Shown: positions 54,483 through 62,954, numbered from the stretch's first letter. The stretch is 64,000 nt of DNA from Streptomyces sp. SM10 (GCF_002910915.1 NZ_NEUF01000150.1:1-64000); one strand, 5' to 3'. Program-made: numbers and translations. Notes: generated by a model from the sequence alone, not told the origin.

Positions 54483-56003
54483 TCAGCGGCACTTGCGCCC
54501 ACCGTTGACGCAGCTCACCACCTTCTTCATCAGCGCCTCGTCGAAGACGTTGATGAAGTCACCGTGATCGGTGACCGGCTTGTGCAGCTGCTCCGGGAAC
54601 GAGTCGACGGCGAAGCCGGGGCCCGGCGGTACGTCGTAGACGATGCGCTGCACGAGCTGCGGAATCGCCCTGAATCCGGCCGGGCACCGGCCGTCGTCCT
54701 GGGCGAACGCCACATGGGTGCGGTGATTGGCGCTGTCGGTGTTCCGTCCGTCCCAGCAGCTCTGGAAGGCGAAGGACCGCACCACCTGGCTGCCCTCCGG
54801 GCAGATCGGGTACTTGTCCGCGAGCTGCCTGTCCTCGAAACCGGTGCAGCTCCAGGACGCGTTGGCGTTGGCATCCCCGTTGGTGAAGGCCTTCGCGTCC
54901 CCGGTGATGATCCGCAGGAAGCGCGGCATCGCCGTGACCTTCCCGGCAGGGGAGCCGACGAACTTCAGTGTGACCTGGGAAGGGGTCTGGATCTCCCCGG
55001 TGTTCTGGTCCTTGCCGCCGCCGTCCGCCGCCACGTCGTTCTCGTCCTGCCCGTTCTGCTGGCGCAGGACGGGCCAGTAGTACGTCGACCTGTCGCCCTG
55101 ATTGCGGCAGGTCGACTCGCCGCCGGCCAGATCGTCGTCGCTGGAGAAGGCGTCGGTCGCCTGGTTGCCGACGTAGTCGTGCATGTGGTGGGCGCCGTTG
55201 CTCACGCCGGGAGCGGCGATGACGTTGTCCGGGTTGAACTTGCCGTTCTCGTTGCGGCCGCAGTCCGTGGTGAAGGTGCCCCGGGAGGCGCCCCGACGGT
55301 TGCGGGGCCGCTCCACGTTCGGCTGGACGGACTCGATGTCGACGAAGTCGGACGCCTCGGGACCGTTGCCCTCCTGGCCCTGGCCGCCGTCCCCCTGACC
55401 GTCGCCGTCCCCCTGACCGTCCCCTTCCCGGCCGCCGTCCTGGCCGGCGTCGGCGCCTTCGGTGGGATCCTGGCCGCCGTCACCCCCGTAGCCGTCCCCG
55501 TCCTGCCCGCCGCCCTGTCCGTCCTCGTCGTCGGCGCGCATGCTGCACCCCGCGAGTCCTTCCAGGTCCCCCGGCCGGTCACCCGCAACCCGTTCGACGG
55601 CGATGCCGATCCGGTCGAGGCTGGCCGTCCGCTTGCTCCGCAGCGGGCCGAGCACCGCGTTCTCGGCGAGGGCCGGATCCCTGGCGATCCGCTCCCTGCG
55701 GTCCGCGAACTGCCGGTACGCGTCGGTGATCTGCGTATCCATGGCGGCCAGTTCGCGGTCGACCTCCGGCCGCGCCCGGTCCGGCACGTCTTCAAGCGCG
55801 ATCCCCGCGTCCGGGCAGTCGATGGTGGACATCTGGCGGGCCGCGTTCCGGCCCTGCCAGGGAGGCGATCCGGACCCGCCCTCGCCGGCACTCGCGTAGA
55901 CGTTGACGGCGACCAGCCCACCTCCTCCCAGAATCAGCGCGGCCGCGGCGGCGATCGCCCGGTTGGCCGTGGTCGAACGTTTCCTGCGCGATGTGCGTCC
56001 CAT
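54483..56003 (-). CDS. DUF1996 secreted protein with low-complexity linker
   Basis: This 506-residue protein has an N-terminal membrane or signal segment (AIAAAAALILGGGGLVAVNV, about 16-36). A helical region (residues ~45-140) follows, then an extreme Gly/Asp/Gln/Glu-rich linker of about 60 residues and a DUF1996 domain. That domain contains SNGAHHMHDYVGNQATDAF, STYYWPVL, CWDGRNTDSANHRTHVAF and CPAGFRAIPQLVQRI. DUF1996 is found in bacterial and fungal secreted proteins; fungal members can bind glucan. GGAGGAG precedes ATG 56003. Function remains open. Confidence 0.88.
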   Translation of the reverse strand: MGRTSRRKRSTTANRAIAAAAALILGGGGLVAVNVYASAGEGGSGSPPWQGRNAARQMSTIDCPDAGIALEDVPDRARPEVDRELAAMDTQITDAYRQFADRRERIARDPALAENAVLGPLRSKRTASLDRIGIAVERVAGDRPGDLEGLAGCSMRADDEDGQGGGQDGDGYGGDGGQDPTEGADAGQDGGREGDGQGDGDGQGDGGQGQEGNGPEASDFVDIESVQPNVERPRNRRGASRGTFTTDCGRNENGKFNPDNVIAAPGVSNGAHHMHDYVGNQATDAFSSDDDLAGGESTCRNQGDRSTYYWPVLRQQNGQDENDVAADGGGKDQNTGEIQTPSQVTLKFVGSPAGKVTAMPRFLRIITGDAKAFTNGDANANASWSCTGFEDRQLADKYPICPEGSQVVRSFAFQSCWDGRNTDSANHRTHVAFAQDDGRCPAGFRAIPQLVQRIVYDVPPGPGFAVDSFPEQLHKPVTDHGDFINVFDEALMKKVVSCVNGGRKCR

Positions 56004-56103
56004 GGGAACTCCTCCGCTTCGGTGCTTCGAGTCAGAAGCGTGACGTCCCATACGGACCAGGGGCCCCGCCTGTTCAGACCGCCGAAGAATCCATGGAGGC
56101 GGA

Positions 56104-56649
56104 TCACACCGGCACGGTGCCCACGGGCGCTCCCGTCATCCGGTTGGCCAGCGTCGAGACGGTGTAGGCGCCGATGCCGAGAACGACCTCCAGGGCATTG
56201 CGCGCGGTGTAGCCCAGGGCGGCGAATTCCCGCAGGGAGTCGTCCCCGACCGCGCCCGATGTCTCCAGGGCCACGAGCGTGAACCGGCGTACTCCTTCCA
56301 GCCGTTCGTCCGGGAGGGGCTGCTCCCCGGGGGCCCGCAGCGCGGTGACGAGCTCCGGTGCGGCGCCGAGCGAGACCAGTCTCTCCGTGTGCATCTCCAC
56401 GCAGACGTGGCATGCGTTGCGGGTGGCCATGGCCATGATCACGACCTCGCGGGACAGCGGGTCGAGGGTGCTCGACTCGAAGGCGGCGCTCGCCGCGAGG
56501 AAGCCGTTGAGCGTCTCCGGCGAGGTGGCCAGCCGAGCCACGGCGGACGGCACACGGCCGCCCCGCCTCCCGGCCATGGCCTCCATGGTGCGGCGGCCGG
56601 CGGGCGGCGCCGAGTCGAGGGTGTGCTCGGGGAAGTGCGGAGCGGACAT
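56104..56649 (-). CDS. AhpD-like carboxymuconolactone decarboxylase-family alkylhydroperoxidase
   Basis: This 181-residue protein shows the CMD/AhpD core AMATRNACHVCVEMHTERLV. Its CHVC is the redox-active CxxC, followed by the expected His. An N-terminal tail leads into VARLATSPETLNGFLAAS, and the C-terminal repeat is FAALGYTARNALEVVLGIGA. Such enzymes reduce peroxides with thiol cofactors. ATG 56649 follows GAGGAG. It is divergent from a MarR gene, with a perfect inverted repeat between them, as expected for redox- or ligand-controlled pairs. Confidence 0.9.
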   Translation of the reverse strand: MSAPHFPEHTLDSAPPAGRRTMEAMAGRRGGRVPSAVARLATSPETLNGFLAASAAFESSTLDPLSREVVIMAMATRNACHVCVEMHTERLVSLGAAPELVTALRAPGEQPLPDERLEGVRRFTLVALETSGAVGDDSLREFAALGYTARNALEVVLGIGAYTVSTLANRMTGAPVGTVPV

Positions 56650-56667
56650 GGCGGAACTCCTCGCGTA

Positions 56668-56713
56668 AACTCGACAACATGATTGACGAAAAGGTAAACC
56701 AGGTTGTCGAGTT
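56668..56713. promoter_or_regulatory. Inverted repeat operator between AhpD-like and MarR genes
   Basis: AACTCGACAAC at 56668-56678 and GTTGTCGAGTT at 56703-56713 form a perfect 11-base inverted repeat with a 24-base spacer. The region is notably AT-richer than its surroundings and lies between divergent starts. It is probably bound by the MarR regulator on both half sites. Confidence 0.65.
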
Positions 56714-56718
56714 GCGCA

Positions 56719-57201
56719 ATGGGTGAGGAGCGAGGCAGCGGGGGAGAGGCGGGCTTCGAGCTGCCGCTGCTGCTGTTCGCGGGCTTCCGGTCGGTCATCG
56801 ACGCGCTCCACCGCGACCTGGTCGCCCAGGGCCATCAGGACATGCGCCCCGCCTACGGCTTCGCCCTCCAGGCGGTCGGCCGCGACGGGGCGAGCGCCAG
56901 CGAGATCGGCCGGCGGCTGGGGGTCTCCAAGCAGGCGGCCGGGAAGACGGTCGACAAGCTGGAGAGCCTCGGATACGTGGAGCGGGCCGACGACCCCGCC
57001 GACGGCAGGCGCAAGCTGGTCAGACTCACCGCGCGCGGCGTCGATGTCCTGGTCAGATCCGCCGAAGGCTTCGACCGGATCCGTGCGGAGTGGGTCGCCA
57101 CGCTCGGTGCGGAGCGCGTCCGGGCCCTGGAGGCGGACCTCGGGCGGATGGCGCCCGCCGGCGCGTACCGGCTGGACGCCGCGGGGTGGTTCACGGGCTG
57201 A
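56719..57201 (+). CDS. MarR-family transcriptional regulator
   Basis: This 160-residue regulator has the winged helix SASEIGRRLGVSKQAAGKTV and LGYVERADDPADGRRKLVRL typical of MarR proteins. N- and C-terminal dimer helices flank it. No strong ribosome binding site precedes ATG 56719; the inverted repeat ends six bases before, so the transcript may be nearly leaderless. It likely represses itself and the divergent AhpD-like gene through the inverted repeat. The effector is probably oxidant or a phenolic compound. Confidence 0.9.
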   Translation: MGEERGSGGEAGFELPLLLFAGFRSVIDALHRDLVAQGHQDMRPAYGFALQAVGRDGASASEIGRRLGVSKQAAGKTVDKLESLGYVERADDPADGRRKLVRLTARGVDVLVRSAEGFDRIRAEWVATLGAERVRALEADLGRMAPAGAYRLDAAGWFTG

Positions 57202-57226
57202 GCGTCCGGGCTGGTGGCCGCTCGGG

Positions 57227-57874
57227 TCAGCCCCGGTCGAGGTAGGCGAGGACCGCGAGGACGCGCCGGTTGTCGTCGTCCGACACCGGCAGGCCGAGCT
57301 TGCTGAAGATGTTCGAGGTGTGCTTGGCCACCGCCCGCTCCGTGACCACCATCTGCGAGGCGATCGCCACGTTGGAACGCCCCTGCGCCATCAGCTCCAT
57401 GACCTCGCGCTCCCGCGGCGTCAGGCCGGCCATGGGCGCGTCCACCGAGCGCCGGGACAGCAGCTGCGAGATGACCTGCGGGTCCATCGCCGTACCGCCG
57501 GCGGCGACCCGGCGCACCGCGTCGATGAACTGGTCGGCGTCGAACACCCGGTCCTTCAGCAGGTAGCCGATGCCGCCGTTGCCGTCGGCCAGCAGCTCCC
57601 GGGCGTACAACTGCTCCACGTGCTGCGACAGGACGAGCACCGGCAGCCCCGGTCTCCGGCGGCGGGCCTCCAGTGCGCACTGCAGGCCCTCGTCCGTGTG
57701 CGAGGGCGGGAGCCGGACGTCGACGACGGCGACGTCCGGCTCCGACTCCGCGAGCGCCTTGGTCAGTTCGGGTCCGGTCTCCACTGCTGCCGCGATCTCG
57801 AAGTCGTAGGCTTCGAGCATGCGCACGAGGCCGTCGCGGAGCAGGAAGAGATCTTCGGCTAGGACAACGCGCAA
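57227..57874 (-). CDS. NarL/LuxR-type response regulator
   Basis: This 215-residue response regulator has a receiver domain with the acidic pair (VVLAEDLFLLRDG) and phospho-acceptor Asp52 (VAVVDVRLPP), and a C-terminal LuxR helix-turn-helix. The helix-turn-helix begins LTPREREVMELMAQGRSNVA and continues IASQMVVTERAVAKHTSNIF. A TTG at 57874 with GGAG upstream is the start. It overlaps the kinase gene stop by 16 bases. Kinase and regulator are co-transcribed; the target promoters are not evident. Confidence 0.92.
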   Translation of the reverse strand: MRVVLAEDLFLLRDGLVRMLEAYDFEIAAAVETGPELTKALAESEPDVAVVDVRLPPSHTDEGLQCALEARRRRPGLPVLVLSQHVEQLYARELLADGNGGIGYLLKDRVFDADQFIDAVRRVAAGGTAMDPQVISQLLSRRSVDAPMAGLTPREREVMELMAQGRSNVAIASQMVVTERAVAKHTSNIFSKLGLPVSDDDNRRVLAVLAYLDRG

Positions 57875-59124
57875 GGGATCTCCATGGTCACCATGGTGGG
57901 ACCGCCGGCAGGGCTGTTGACGGCCAGTACGCCGTCGAATGTACCCAGTCGGCGTTCGATCCCGCTGAGTCCCGACCCGGCTCCGACGGCCGCACCGCCG
58001 CTGCCGTTGTCGGTGACGGAGATCCGCAGCATTCCCCCGGAGTGGTGCATGTCCACCCATATGCGGTCGGCGCCGGAGTGCTTCACCGCGTTCGTCAGGG
58101 TCTCGCTGACGGCGAAGTAGGCCGCCGACTCGACCGGGGCGTCCGCGCGGCCGGGAACCTCCACCGTGACCTCGGACGCCAGCGGCATCCGCAGCGCCAG
58201 CGCCCTCACCGCGTCGCCGAGACCGCGCTCGGCGAGGACCGGCGGGTGGATGCCACGGACCAGGTCCCGCAGTTCGGTGAGAGCCTCCGCGGAGGACGTA
58301 CGCGCCATCGCCAGCAGCTTCTTCGCCTGCGCGGGGTCCTTCTCGATCAGCGCCTCGACGGTGCCGAGGTTCATGCCCATGGCGACCAGCCGGGCCTGCG
58401 CCCCGTCGTGCAGATCTCGCTCGATGCGCCGCAGTTCGGACGCCGCCGTGTCCACGGCCTCGTGCCGTGTCTCGGTGAGGCGGTCGATGCGCCGGGCGAG
58501 CTCCTCGGGAGTGGGCGACAGCGACGACCGGGCGAGCACGAAGTGCAGCCGCAGCAGCGGCCGGCTCGCCCACAGCCCGACGTGGAAGACCGCGACCCCG
58601 AGCACGGCGGCCGCCAGCCCCGTCGCCTGGCTGCTGACCGGCACGAAGCCGTACCAGTACGTGCTGTCCTCGAACACCCGCCACAGCCCCGCCGCCAGGA
58701 CGAGTCCCTCCACCGGGTACACCAGCAGCGCGAAGGAGAGGACCAGCACCACGTATCCCGCCGTCATGTCGACCAGCAGCCACCGCAGATCCCGCCAGGT
58801 CGCCGGATCCTTGAGCATCAGCACGGTGCGCTCGACCTGCCCGGTGAACCCGGTGCGCAGGCCCGTCGGGAACGGCCGGTAGGGCACGGGGATGCGGATG
58901 TCCGACCAGGCCGCCGCCAGCTCCCGGCGCCGGCCGGCGTGGCTGCGCACCGCCCCCAGGATCCACGGGGTGGTGACCAGCCCCACGCCCAGCGAAATGA
59001 AGGAGACGGAGAGGACCGACAGGACGAAGAGAGTGGTGGAACCCGCGATGCTGGCGAAGGAGAGGGCGATGGCCCGCCCGCCGGCCCGCAGCGCGGCCCG
59101 GACCCGGTTCTCTGCCGGACTCAT
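57859..59124 (-). CDS. DesK-like sensor histidine kinase
   Basis: This 421-residue kinase has about six hydrophobic segments in the first 210 residues, forming a membrane sensor of DUF-type. A HisKA_3 dimerisation domain follows, with RRIERDLHDGAQARLVAMGM (phospho-His near 237). The HATPase_c N box AVSETLTNAVKHSGADRIWV and G box DNGSGGAAVGAGSGLSGIER are intact. Such NarX/DesK-type kinases respond to envelope or antibiotic stress in streptomycetes. It is coupled to the response regulator by overlap. A GC-rich hairpin and the winged-helix regulator gene lie upstream. Confidence 0.93.
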   Translation of the reverse strand: MSPAENRVRAALRAGGRAIALSFASIAGSTTLFVLSVLSVSFISLGVGLVTTPWILGAVRSHAGRRRELAAAWSDIRIPVPYRPFPTGLRTGFTGQVERTVLMLKDPATWRDLRWLLVDMTAGYVVLVLSFALLVYPVEGLVLAAGLWRVFEDSTYWYGFVPVSSQATGLAAAVLGVAVFHVGLWASRPLLRLHFVLARSSLSPTPEELARRIDRLTETRHEAVDTAASELRRIERDLHDGAQARLVAMGMNLGTVEALIEKDPAQAKKLLAMARTSSAEALTELRDLVRGIHPPVLAERGLGDAVRALALRMPLASEVTVEVPGRADAPVESAAYFAVSETLTNAVKHSGADRIWVDMHHSGGMLRISVTDNGSGGAAVGAGSGLSGIERRLGTFDGVLAVNSPAGGPTMVTMEIPCALS

Positions 59125-59253
59125 GATGGTGTCCCCCCTCGCCGGGCTCCCCGCCGGATCCCGTCCGGGTCCAGTCTCGCCCGTGCGGATGGGCCTTCGT
59201 CAGCCGTTCCACCACCCGACGGGGGTGTACCTGGCACCACCACCCGGGGCGGG

Positions 59254-59287
59254 CGGGAGGCCCCGGGACAGGCCCCGGGACCTCCCG
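59254..59287 (-). terminator. Hairpin after the winged-helix regulator gene
   Basis: CGGGAGGCCCCGGG and CCCCGGGACCTCCCG within 59254-59287 pair to a 13-14-base stem with one mismatch. It lies 15 bases beyond the stop of the winged-helix gene on the minus strand and before the kinase gene. Confidence 0.65.
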
Positions 59288-59302
59288 TACGGCTGGGTGC
59301 GA

Positions 59303-59923
59303 TCAGGGCGTGTACTTGTAGCCGACGCGCCGCACGGTCTGGATCGACCGGCGGTGCTCCGCACCCAGCTTGCGGCGGAGCCGGGCGACATGGACGTCGA
59401 CGGTGCGGCCGTCGCCCACATGCCCGTACCCCCAGACCGTCGTCACCAGCTGGTCGCGGGTGTGCACCCGGTGCGGATGCGCCACCAGGTGCGCCAGCAG
59501 CTCGAATTCGAGGTAGGTGAGGTCGAGGGCGGTGCCGTCCACGGCGGCCGTGCGCCGGGTGGAGTCGATCTGCACCGGCCCGCTCGCCGGAACATCGGCC
59601 GGCGGCTCCGGCACGGGCTCCCCGTGCCGGGCCGAGGCCACGGCGCCGGCCAGGGCCGGCTGCTGGTCCGCCGGCACGAGCACCAGGTAGCCGACCATCG
59701 GGGGCCGGCCCGGCAGGGCCGGCAGCGTGTGCGGGGGTGCGGGCAGCCAGGTGGCACCCGGCGGCAGGAAGCCGGCCACATCGGCGAGCCCGACGACCTC
59801 GTCACGGTCGACGGCGCGCAGCCGGTGGCGGTGGGAGGACGGAGCGGCGCGGACGGTGGTGGTGGCCGCGGCGGGCACCGCGGTGGCGGCGGACGCGGTG
59901 GGGAGGGTACGGGTGTTCGCCAT
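59303..59923 (-). CDS. Winged-helix (OmpR-type) regulator without a receiver domain
   Basis: This 206-residue protein has an OmpR/PhoB-type C-terminal DNA-binding domain (LDLTYLEFELLAHLVAHPHR, HTRDQLVTTVWGYGHVGDGR, TVDVHVARLRRKLG, RRVGYKYTP). The N-terminal half (1-105) is Ala/Pro-rich, lacks the receiver Asp triad and has a hydrophobic patch, GYLVLVPADQQPALAGAVA. It may respond to partner proteins rather than phosphorylation. ATG 59923 follows a weak GAAAGAG. A candidate leader peptide frame precedes it, and it lies between the DesK-like system and glnII. Confidence 0.85.
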   Translation of the reverse strand: MANTRTLPTASAATAVPAAATTTVRAAPSSHRHRLRAVDRDEVVGLADVAGFLPPGATWLPAPPHTLPALPGRPPMVGYLVLVPADQQPALAGAVASARHGEPVPEPPADVPASGPVQIDSTRRTAAVDGTALDLTYLEFELLAHLVAHPHRVHTRDQLVTTVWGYGHVGDGRTVDVHVARLRRKLGAEHRRSIQTVRRVGYKYTP

Positions 59924-60001
59924 GAGGGTCAGCTCTTTCGCGCGAGGAGTCGTCGAGGACGTACGTCGTGCGCGCGGACCGAAGGCCGGGGTGAGACGGC
60001 T

Positions 60002-60121
60002 TTAGAGGGCCTGCGCGTTCCTCGCGCGGCAACACACCCGGTCGAAGTCATGGTGCTGACGAGAGGGCCAGAACGGCTCGAGGTCGCTGCGACCCGACGC
60101 GGTGTGCTGGAAGCTGGCCAT
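60002..60121 (-). CDS. Putative short leader peptide before the winged-helix gene
   Basis: A 39-residue frame (start ATG 60121, MASFQHTASGRSDLEPFW, ending RQHHDFDRVCCRARNAQAL) ends 78 bases before the regulator start. HHDFDRVCC resembles the HxD...R...C ending of short actinomycete leader peptides associated with cysteine-sensitive control. The tandem Cys codons would report low cysteinyl-tRNA. The ribosome binding site is weak (AATGGGGA). An alternative GTG at 60202 extends the frame to 66 residues. It may be a chance frame. Confidence 0.4.
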   Translation of the reverse strand: MASFQHTASGRSDLEPFWPSRQHHDFDRVCCRARNAQAL

Positions 60122-60251
60122 GTCCCCATTGAAGCAGAGATCGCCGCCGCACAGCAGGGTTCTCCCACCCGTCGGGACGGACCGCCGTGCCAGGTTGCTC
60201 ACGAGCCCCGTCCGCCCCGTGGTCCCCGGTCCTGGCGGCGGCCGGGTACGC

Positions 60252-60284
60252 CGAAGGGGCGCCCGTCAGGCGGGCGCCCCTTCG
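60252..60284 (-). terminator. Terminator after glnII
   Basis: CGAAGGGGCGCCCG at 60252-60265 and CGGGCGCCCCTTCG at 60271-60284 form a perfect 14-base stem with a 5-base loop, 15 bases beyond the glnII stop. Confidence 0.9.
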
Positions 60285-60299
60285 CGAGTGACCGGGGGA

Positions 60300-61343
60300 T
60301 CAGACCTGGTCGGCCTTCTCCAGTGCGGTGCAGCAGGTGTCGACGATCAGACGCGTGACGACGTACGGGTCGACGTTGGCGTTCGGGCGGCGGTCCTCGA
60401 TGTAGCCCTTCTGGTCCTGCTCGACCTGCCACGGGATGCGGACCGAGGCACCGCGGTTGGAGACGCCGTAGCTGTACTCGTTCCACGGGGCGGTCTCGTG
60501 CAGGCCGGTCAGACGGTCGTCGATGCCCGCGCCGTAGTGCTTGACGTGGTCCATCGGCTTCGAGCCCTCACCGAGCGACTCGGCCGCGGTGATGATCGCC
60601 TCGTACCCCTCGCGCATCGCCTTGGTCGAGAAGTTGGTGTGCGCGCCGGCGCCGTTCCAGTCGCCCTTGACCGGCTTCGGGTCCAGCGTCGCGGAGACGT
60701 TGAAGTCCTCGGCGGTGCGGTACAGCAGCCAGCGCGCGATCCACAGGTGGTCCGAGACGTCCAGCGGGGAGACCGGTCCGACCTGGAACTCCCACTGGCC
60801 GGGCATGACCTCGGCGTTGATGCCGGAGATGGCGAGGCCGGCCTTCAGGCAGTTGTCGAGGTGCTTCTCGACGATGTCGCGGCCGAAGATCTCGTCCGAG
60901 CCCACGCCGCAGTAGTAGCCGCCCTGCGCGGCCGGGAAGCCGCCCTCGGGGAAGCCGAGTGGACGGTGCCCGTCGAAGAAGGTGTACTCCTGCTCGATGC
61001 CGAAGATCGGCTCCTGGCCCGCGAACTGCTCGGCGACCGGGCGCAGTTCGGCGCGGGTGTTGGACTCGTGCGGAGTCATGTCGATGTTGAAGACCTCGCA
61101 CAGGACGAGGATGTCGTCCCCGCCGCGGATCGGGTCCGGACACGCGAAGACCGGCTTCAGGACCCGGTCGGAGGCGTGGCCCTCGGCCTGGTTGGTGCTC
61201 GAACCGTCGAAGCCCCAGACGGGCAGATCCGCCACGCCCTGCGAGGGGCTGCCGGCCATGATCTTCGTCTTCGAGCGAAGCTTGGCGGTCGGCTCGGTGC
61301 CGTCGATCCAGATGTACTCAGCCTTGAACGTCACGGACGCCAT
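60300..61343 (-). CDS. glnII: Glutamine synthetase type II
   Basis: GlnII is the eukaryote-like glutamine synthetase of streptomycetes, making glutamine from glutamate, ammonia and ATP. The 347-residue protein shows PVWGFDGSSTNQAEG (residues 41-55), GIEQEYTFFDG with metal-binding Glu, VMPGQWEFQVGP, GDWNGAGAHTNFSTKAMR and SVRIP with the ATP-binding Arg. Type II enzymes are not adenylylated, so GlnE does not control it; expression is controlled by GlnR. A four-part GlnR box lies about 50-85 bases upstream of the start, and a strong terminator follows. Confidence 0.97.
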   Translation of the reverse strand: MASVTFKAEYIWIDGTEPTAKLRSKTKIMAGSPSQGVADLPVWGFDGSSTNQAEGHASDRVLKPVFACPDPIRGGDDILVLCEVFNIDMTPHESNTRAELRPVAEQFAGQEPIFGIEQEYTFFDGHRPLGFPEGGFPAAQGGYYCGVGSDEIFGRDIVEKHLDNCLKAGLAISGINAEVMPGQWEFQVGPVSPLDVSDHLWIARWLLYRTAEDFNVSATLDPKPVKGDWNGAGAHTNFSTKAMREGYEAIITAAESLGEGSKPMDHVKHYGAGIDDRLTGLHETAPWNEYSYGVSNRGASVRIPWQVEQDQKGYIEDRRPNANVDPYVVTRLIVDTCCTALEKADQV

Positions 61344-61389
61344 CCTTTGCGGGTGCTGCGGTCTATGGCGCGCAGCTTGGCAAGACGCG

Positions 61390-61427
61390 ATTTCCCGACC
61401 GTTGCCCGAGTGTGAACCCCGTGTTAC
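61390..61427 (-). promoter_or_regulatory. GlnR box upstream of glnII
   Basis: Reading the minus strand from 61427 to 61390, GTAAC, TTCAC, GCAAC and GAAAT follow one another with exactly six bases between each. This matches the Streptomyces GlnR consensus gTnAc-n6-GaAAc-n6-GtnAc-n6-GAAAc. It sits about 45 bases upstream of the glnII start codon, consistent with GlnR activation under nitrogen limitation. Confidence 0.85.
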
Positions 61428-61538
61428 CGAGGTTTCCCGACGGTGTCGCACGGCAGGTACCCACCGCCGGGGGCCGTCTCACCCGGCGGCGCACCGGATA
61501 CGTTCCGGGTCCCCGGCCGGTGAGGGCAGACTGGCTGC

Positions 61539-62462
61539 ATGACGACACACGCAGCCTCCACCGGGCCCCTCCGGATCGGCCTCGTCGGGGCCGGCCCCTG
61601 GGCGCGCATGACCCACGCGCCCGCTCTCGCCGCGCACCCCGGCGCCGTACTGAGCGGCATATGGGGCCGACGCCCCGAAGCGGCGGACGCGCTGGCCGGG
61701 GCCCACGAGACCCAGGCGTACACGGGTGAGGCGGGCATCGAAGCGCTCCTGGCCGACAGCGACGCGGTGGCCTTCGCCGTGCCGCCGGACATCCAGGCAC
61801 CCCTGGCCGTCCGTGCCGCCGAGGCCGGATGCCATCTGCTGCTGGACAAACCGGTCGCCACCACGGTGGCGGGCGCCCGCGAGGTGGCCGACGCCGCCGA
61901 GCGGGCCCGGGTCGCCTCCGTGGTCTTCTGCACCCTGCGGTTCGCCGGGGGAACGGCGGGATGGATCGCCGAACAGGCGGCGACAGGAGGCTGGTTCACG
62001 GCCCGCGCCCAGTGGATCGGTGCGCTGTTCGCGCCCGGGGCGAGCAACGAGTTCGCGGCCTCGCCCTGGCGCCGCGAGAAGGGCGGCCTGTGGGACGTGG
62101 GCCCGCACGCGCTCTCGGTACTCATCCCGGTCCTGGGCGACGTGACCCAGGTGGTCGCGGCCCGGGGCCCGGCCGACGCCACCCATCTGCTGCTGCGCCA
62201 CACCTCCGGAGCGTCGAGCACGGTCACGCTGGCGCTGGACGCGCCGCAGGGCGCCGTGGGCACGGAGGTCGAATTCCGCGGCGAGCGGGGCGTGACGGCC
62301 CTGCCCGAGGGAGGCGGCGACGCGCTCGGCGCCTTCCGGACGGCCATGGACGCGCTGAGCGACGGGGCGCGCACGGGGACGGCGCACCCCTGCGACGCGA
62401 GGTTCGGGCTGCGGCTCACCGAGGTCCTCGCCCAGGCCGAGGCACAGTTGGGGCGGGCCTGA
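61539..62462 (+). CDS. Gfo/Idh/MocA-family NAD(P)-dependent oxidoreductase
   Basis: This 307-residue protein opens with the Rossmann motif RIGLVGAGPWARMTHAPALA and SGIWGRRPEAADALA, followed by VPPDIQAPLAVRAAEAGCHL and LLDKPVATTVAGA. DKPVATT is the EKP-like motif of the family, here with Asp replacing Glu. The C-terminal domain contains WDVGPHALSVLIPVLGDV. The substrate is probably a sugar or inositol-like compound. No ribosome binding site precedes the ATG, and CAGACT just upstream indicates leaderless expression. It is divergent from glnII. Confidence 0.9.
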   Translation: MTTHAASTGPLRIGLVGAGPWARMTHAPALAAHPGAVLSGIWGRRPEAADALAGAHETQAYTGEAGIEALLADSDAVAFAVPPDIQAPLAVRAAEAGCHLLLDKPVATTVAGAREVADAAERARVASVVFCTLRFAGGTAGWIAEQAATGGWFTARAQWIGALFAPGASNEFAASPWRREKGGLWDVGPHALSVLIPVLGDVTQVVAARGPADATHLLLRHTSGASSTVTLALDAPQGAVGTEVEFRGERGVTALPEGGGDALGAFRTAMDALSDGARTGTAHPCDARFGLRLTEVLAQAEAQLGRA

Positions 62463-62594
62463 CCCGGACCCCGAGGGGAGCGGGCGCGAGCCGCGGCGGG
62501 CAGGGCGAGCCGGAAACGGCAGGCCCGCCTCCGTCAGCGGCGCACGGCGCTCCGGAAGAAGGCCGGGCAGCGCGACAGCCCCTGAGCGCGGCCC

Positions 62595-62954
62595 TCATCG
62601 CCCCAGCGCGTCCCGCACCGCCTCGTCCGTCCGCGCCACCACGGCCGAACCGTCCTGCGCGGTGATGATCGGGCGCTGGATCAGCTTCGGGTGCTCGGCC
62701 AGCGCCGTGATCCACCGCTCGCGCGCGCCGGCGTCCCTCGCCCACTCCTTCACCCCGAGCTCCTTTGCCGCAGCCTCCTGGGTCCGGGTGATGTCCCACG
62801 GCTCCAGCCCGAGACGGTCCAGCACCGCCCGGATCTCCTCGGGCGAGGGCACGTCCTCCAGGTAGCGCCGGACCGTGTAGTCGGCGCCCTCGGCGTCGAG
62901 CAGAGCCAGCGCGCTGCGGCACTTGGAACAGGCGGGATTGATCCAGATCTCCAT
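62595..62954 (-). CDS. ArsC/Spx-family arsenate reductase-like protein
   Basis: This 119-residue thioredoxin-fold protein begins EIWINPACSKCRSALALLDA, where NPxCSKCR carries the catalytic Cys of the glutaredoxin-coupled ArsC group. It continues VRRYLEDVPSPEEIRAVLDR and ends ALAEHPKLIQRPIITAQDG, the arsenate-binding Arg region. It may reduce arsenate or act as an Spx-like regulator. TACCCT seven bases before ATG 62954 suggests a leaderless transcript. No other arsenic genes are near, so arsenate resistance is not certain. Confidence 0.88.
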   Translation of the reverse strand: MEIWINPACSKCRSALALLDAEGADYTVRRYLEDVPSPEEIRAVLDRLGLEPWDITRTQEAAAKELGVKEWARDAGARERWITALAEHPKLIQRPIITAQDGSAVVARTDEAVRDALGR

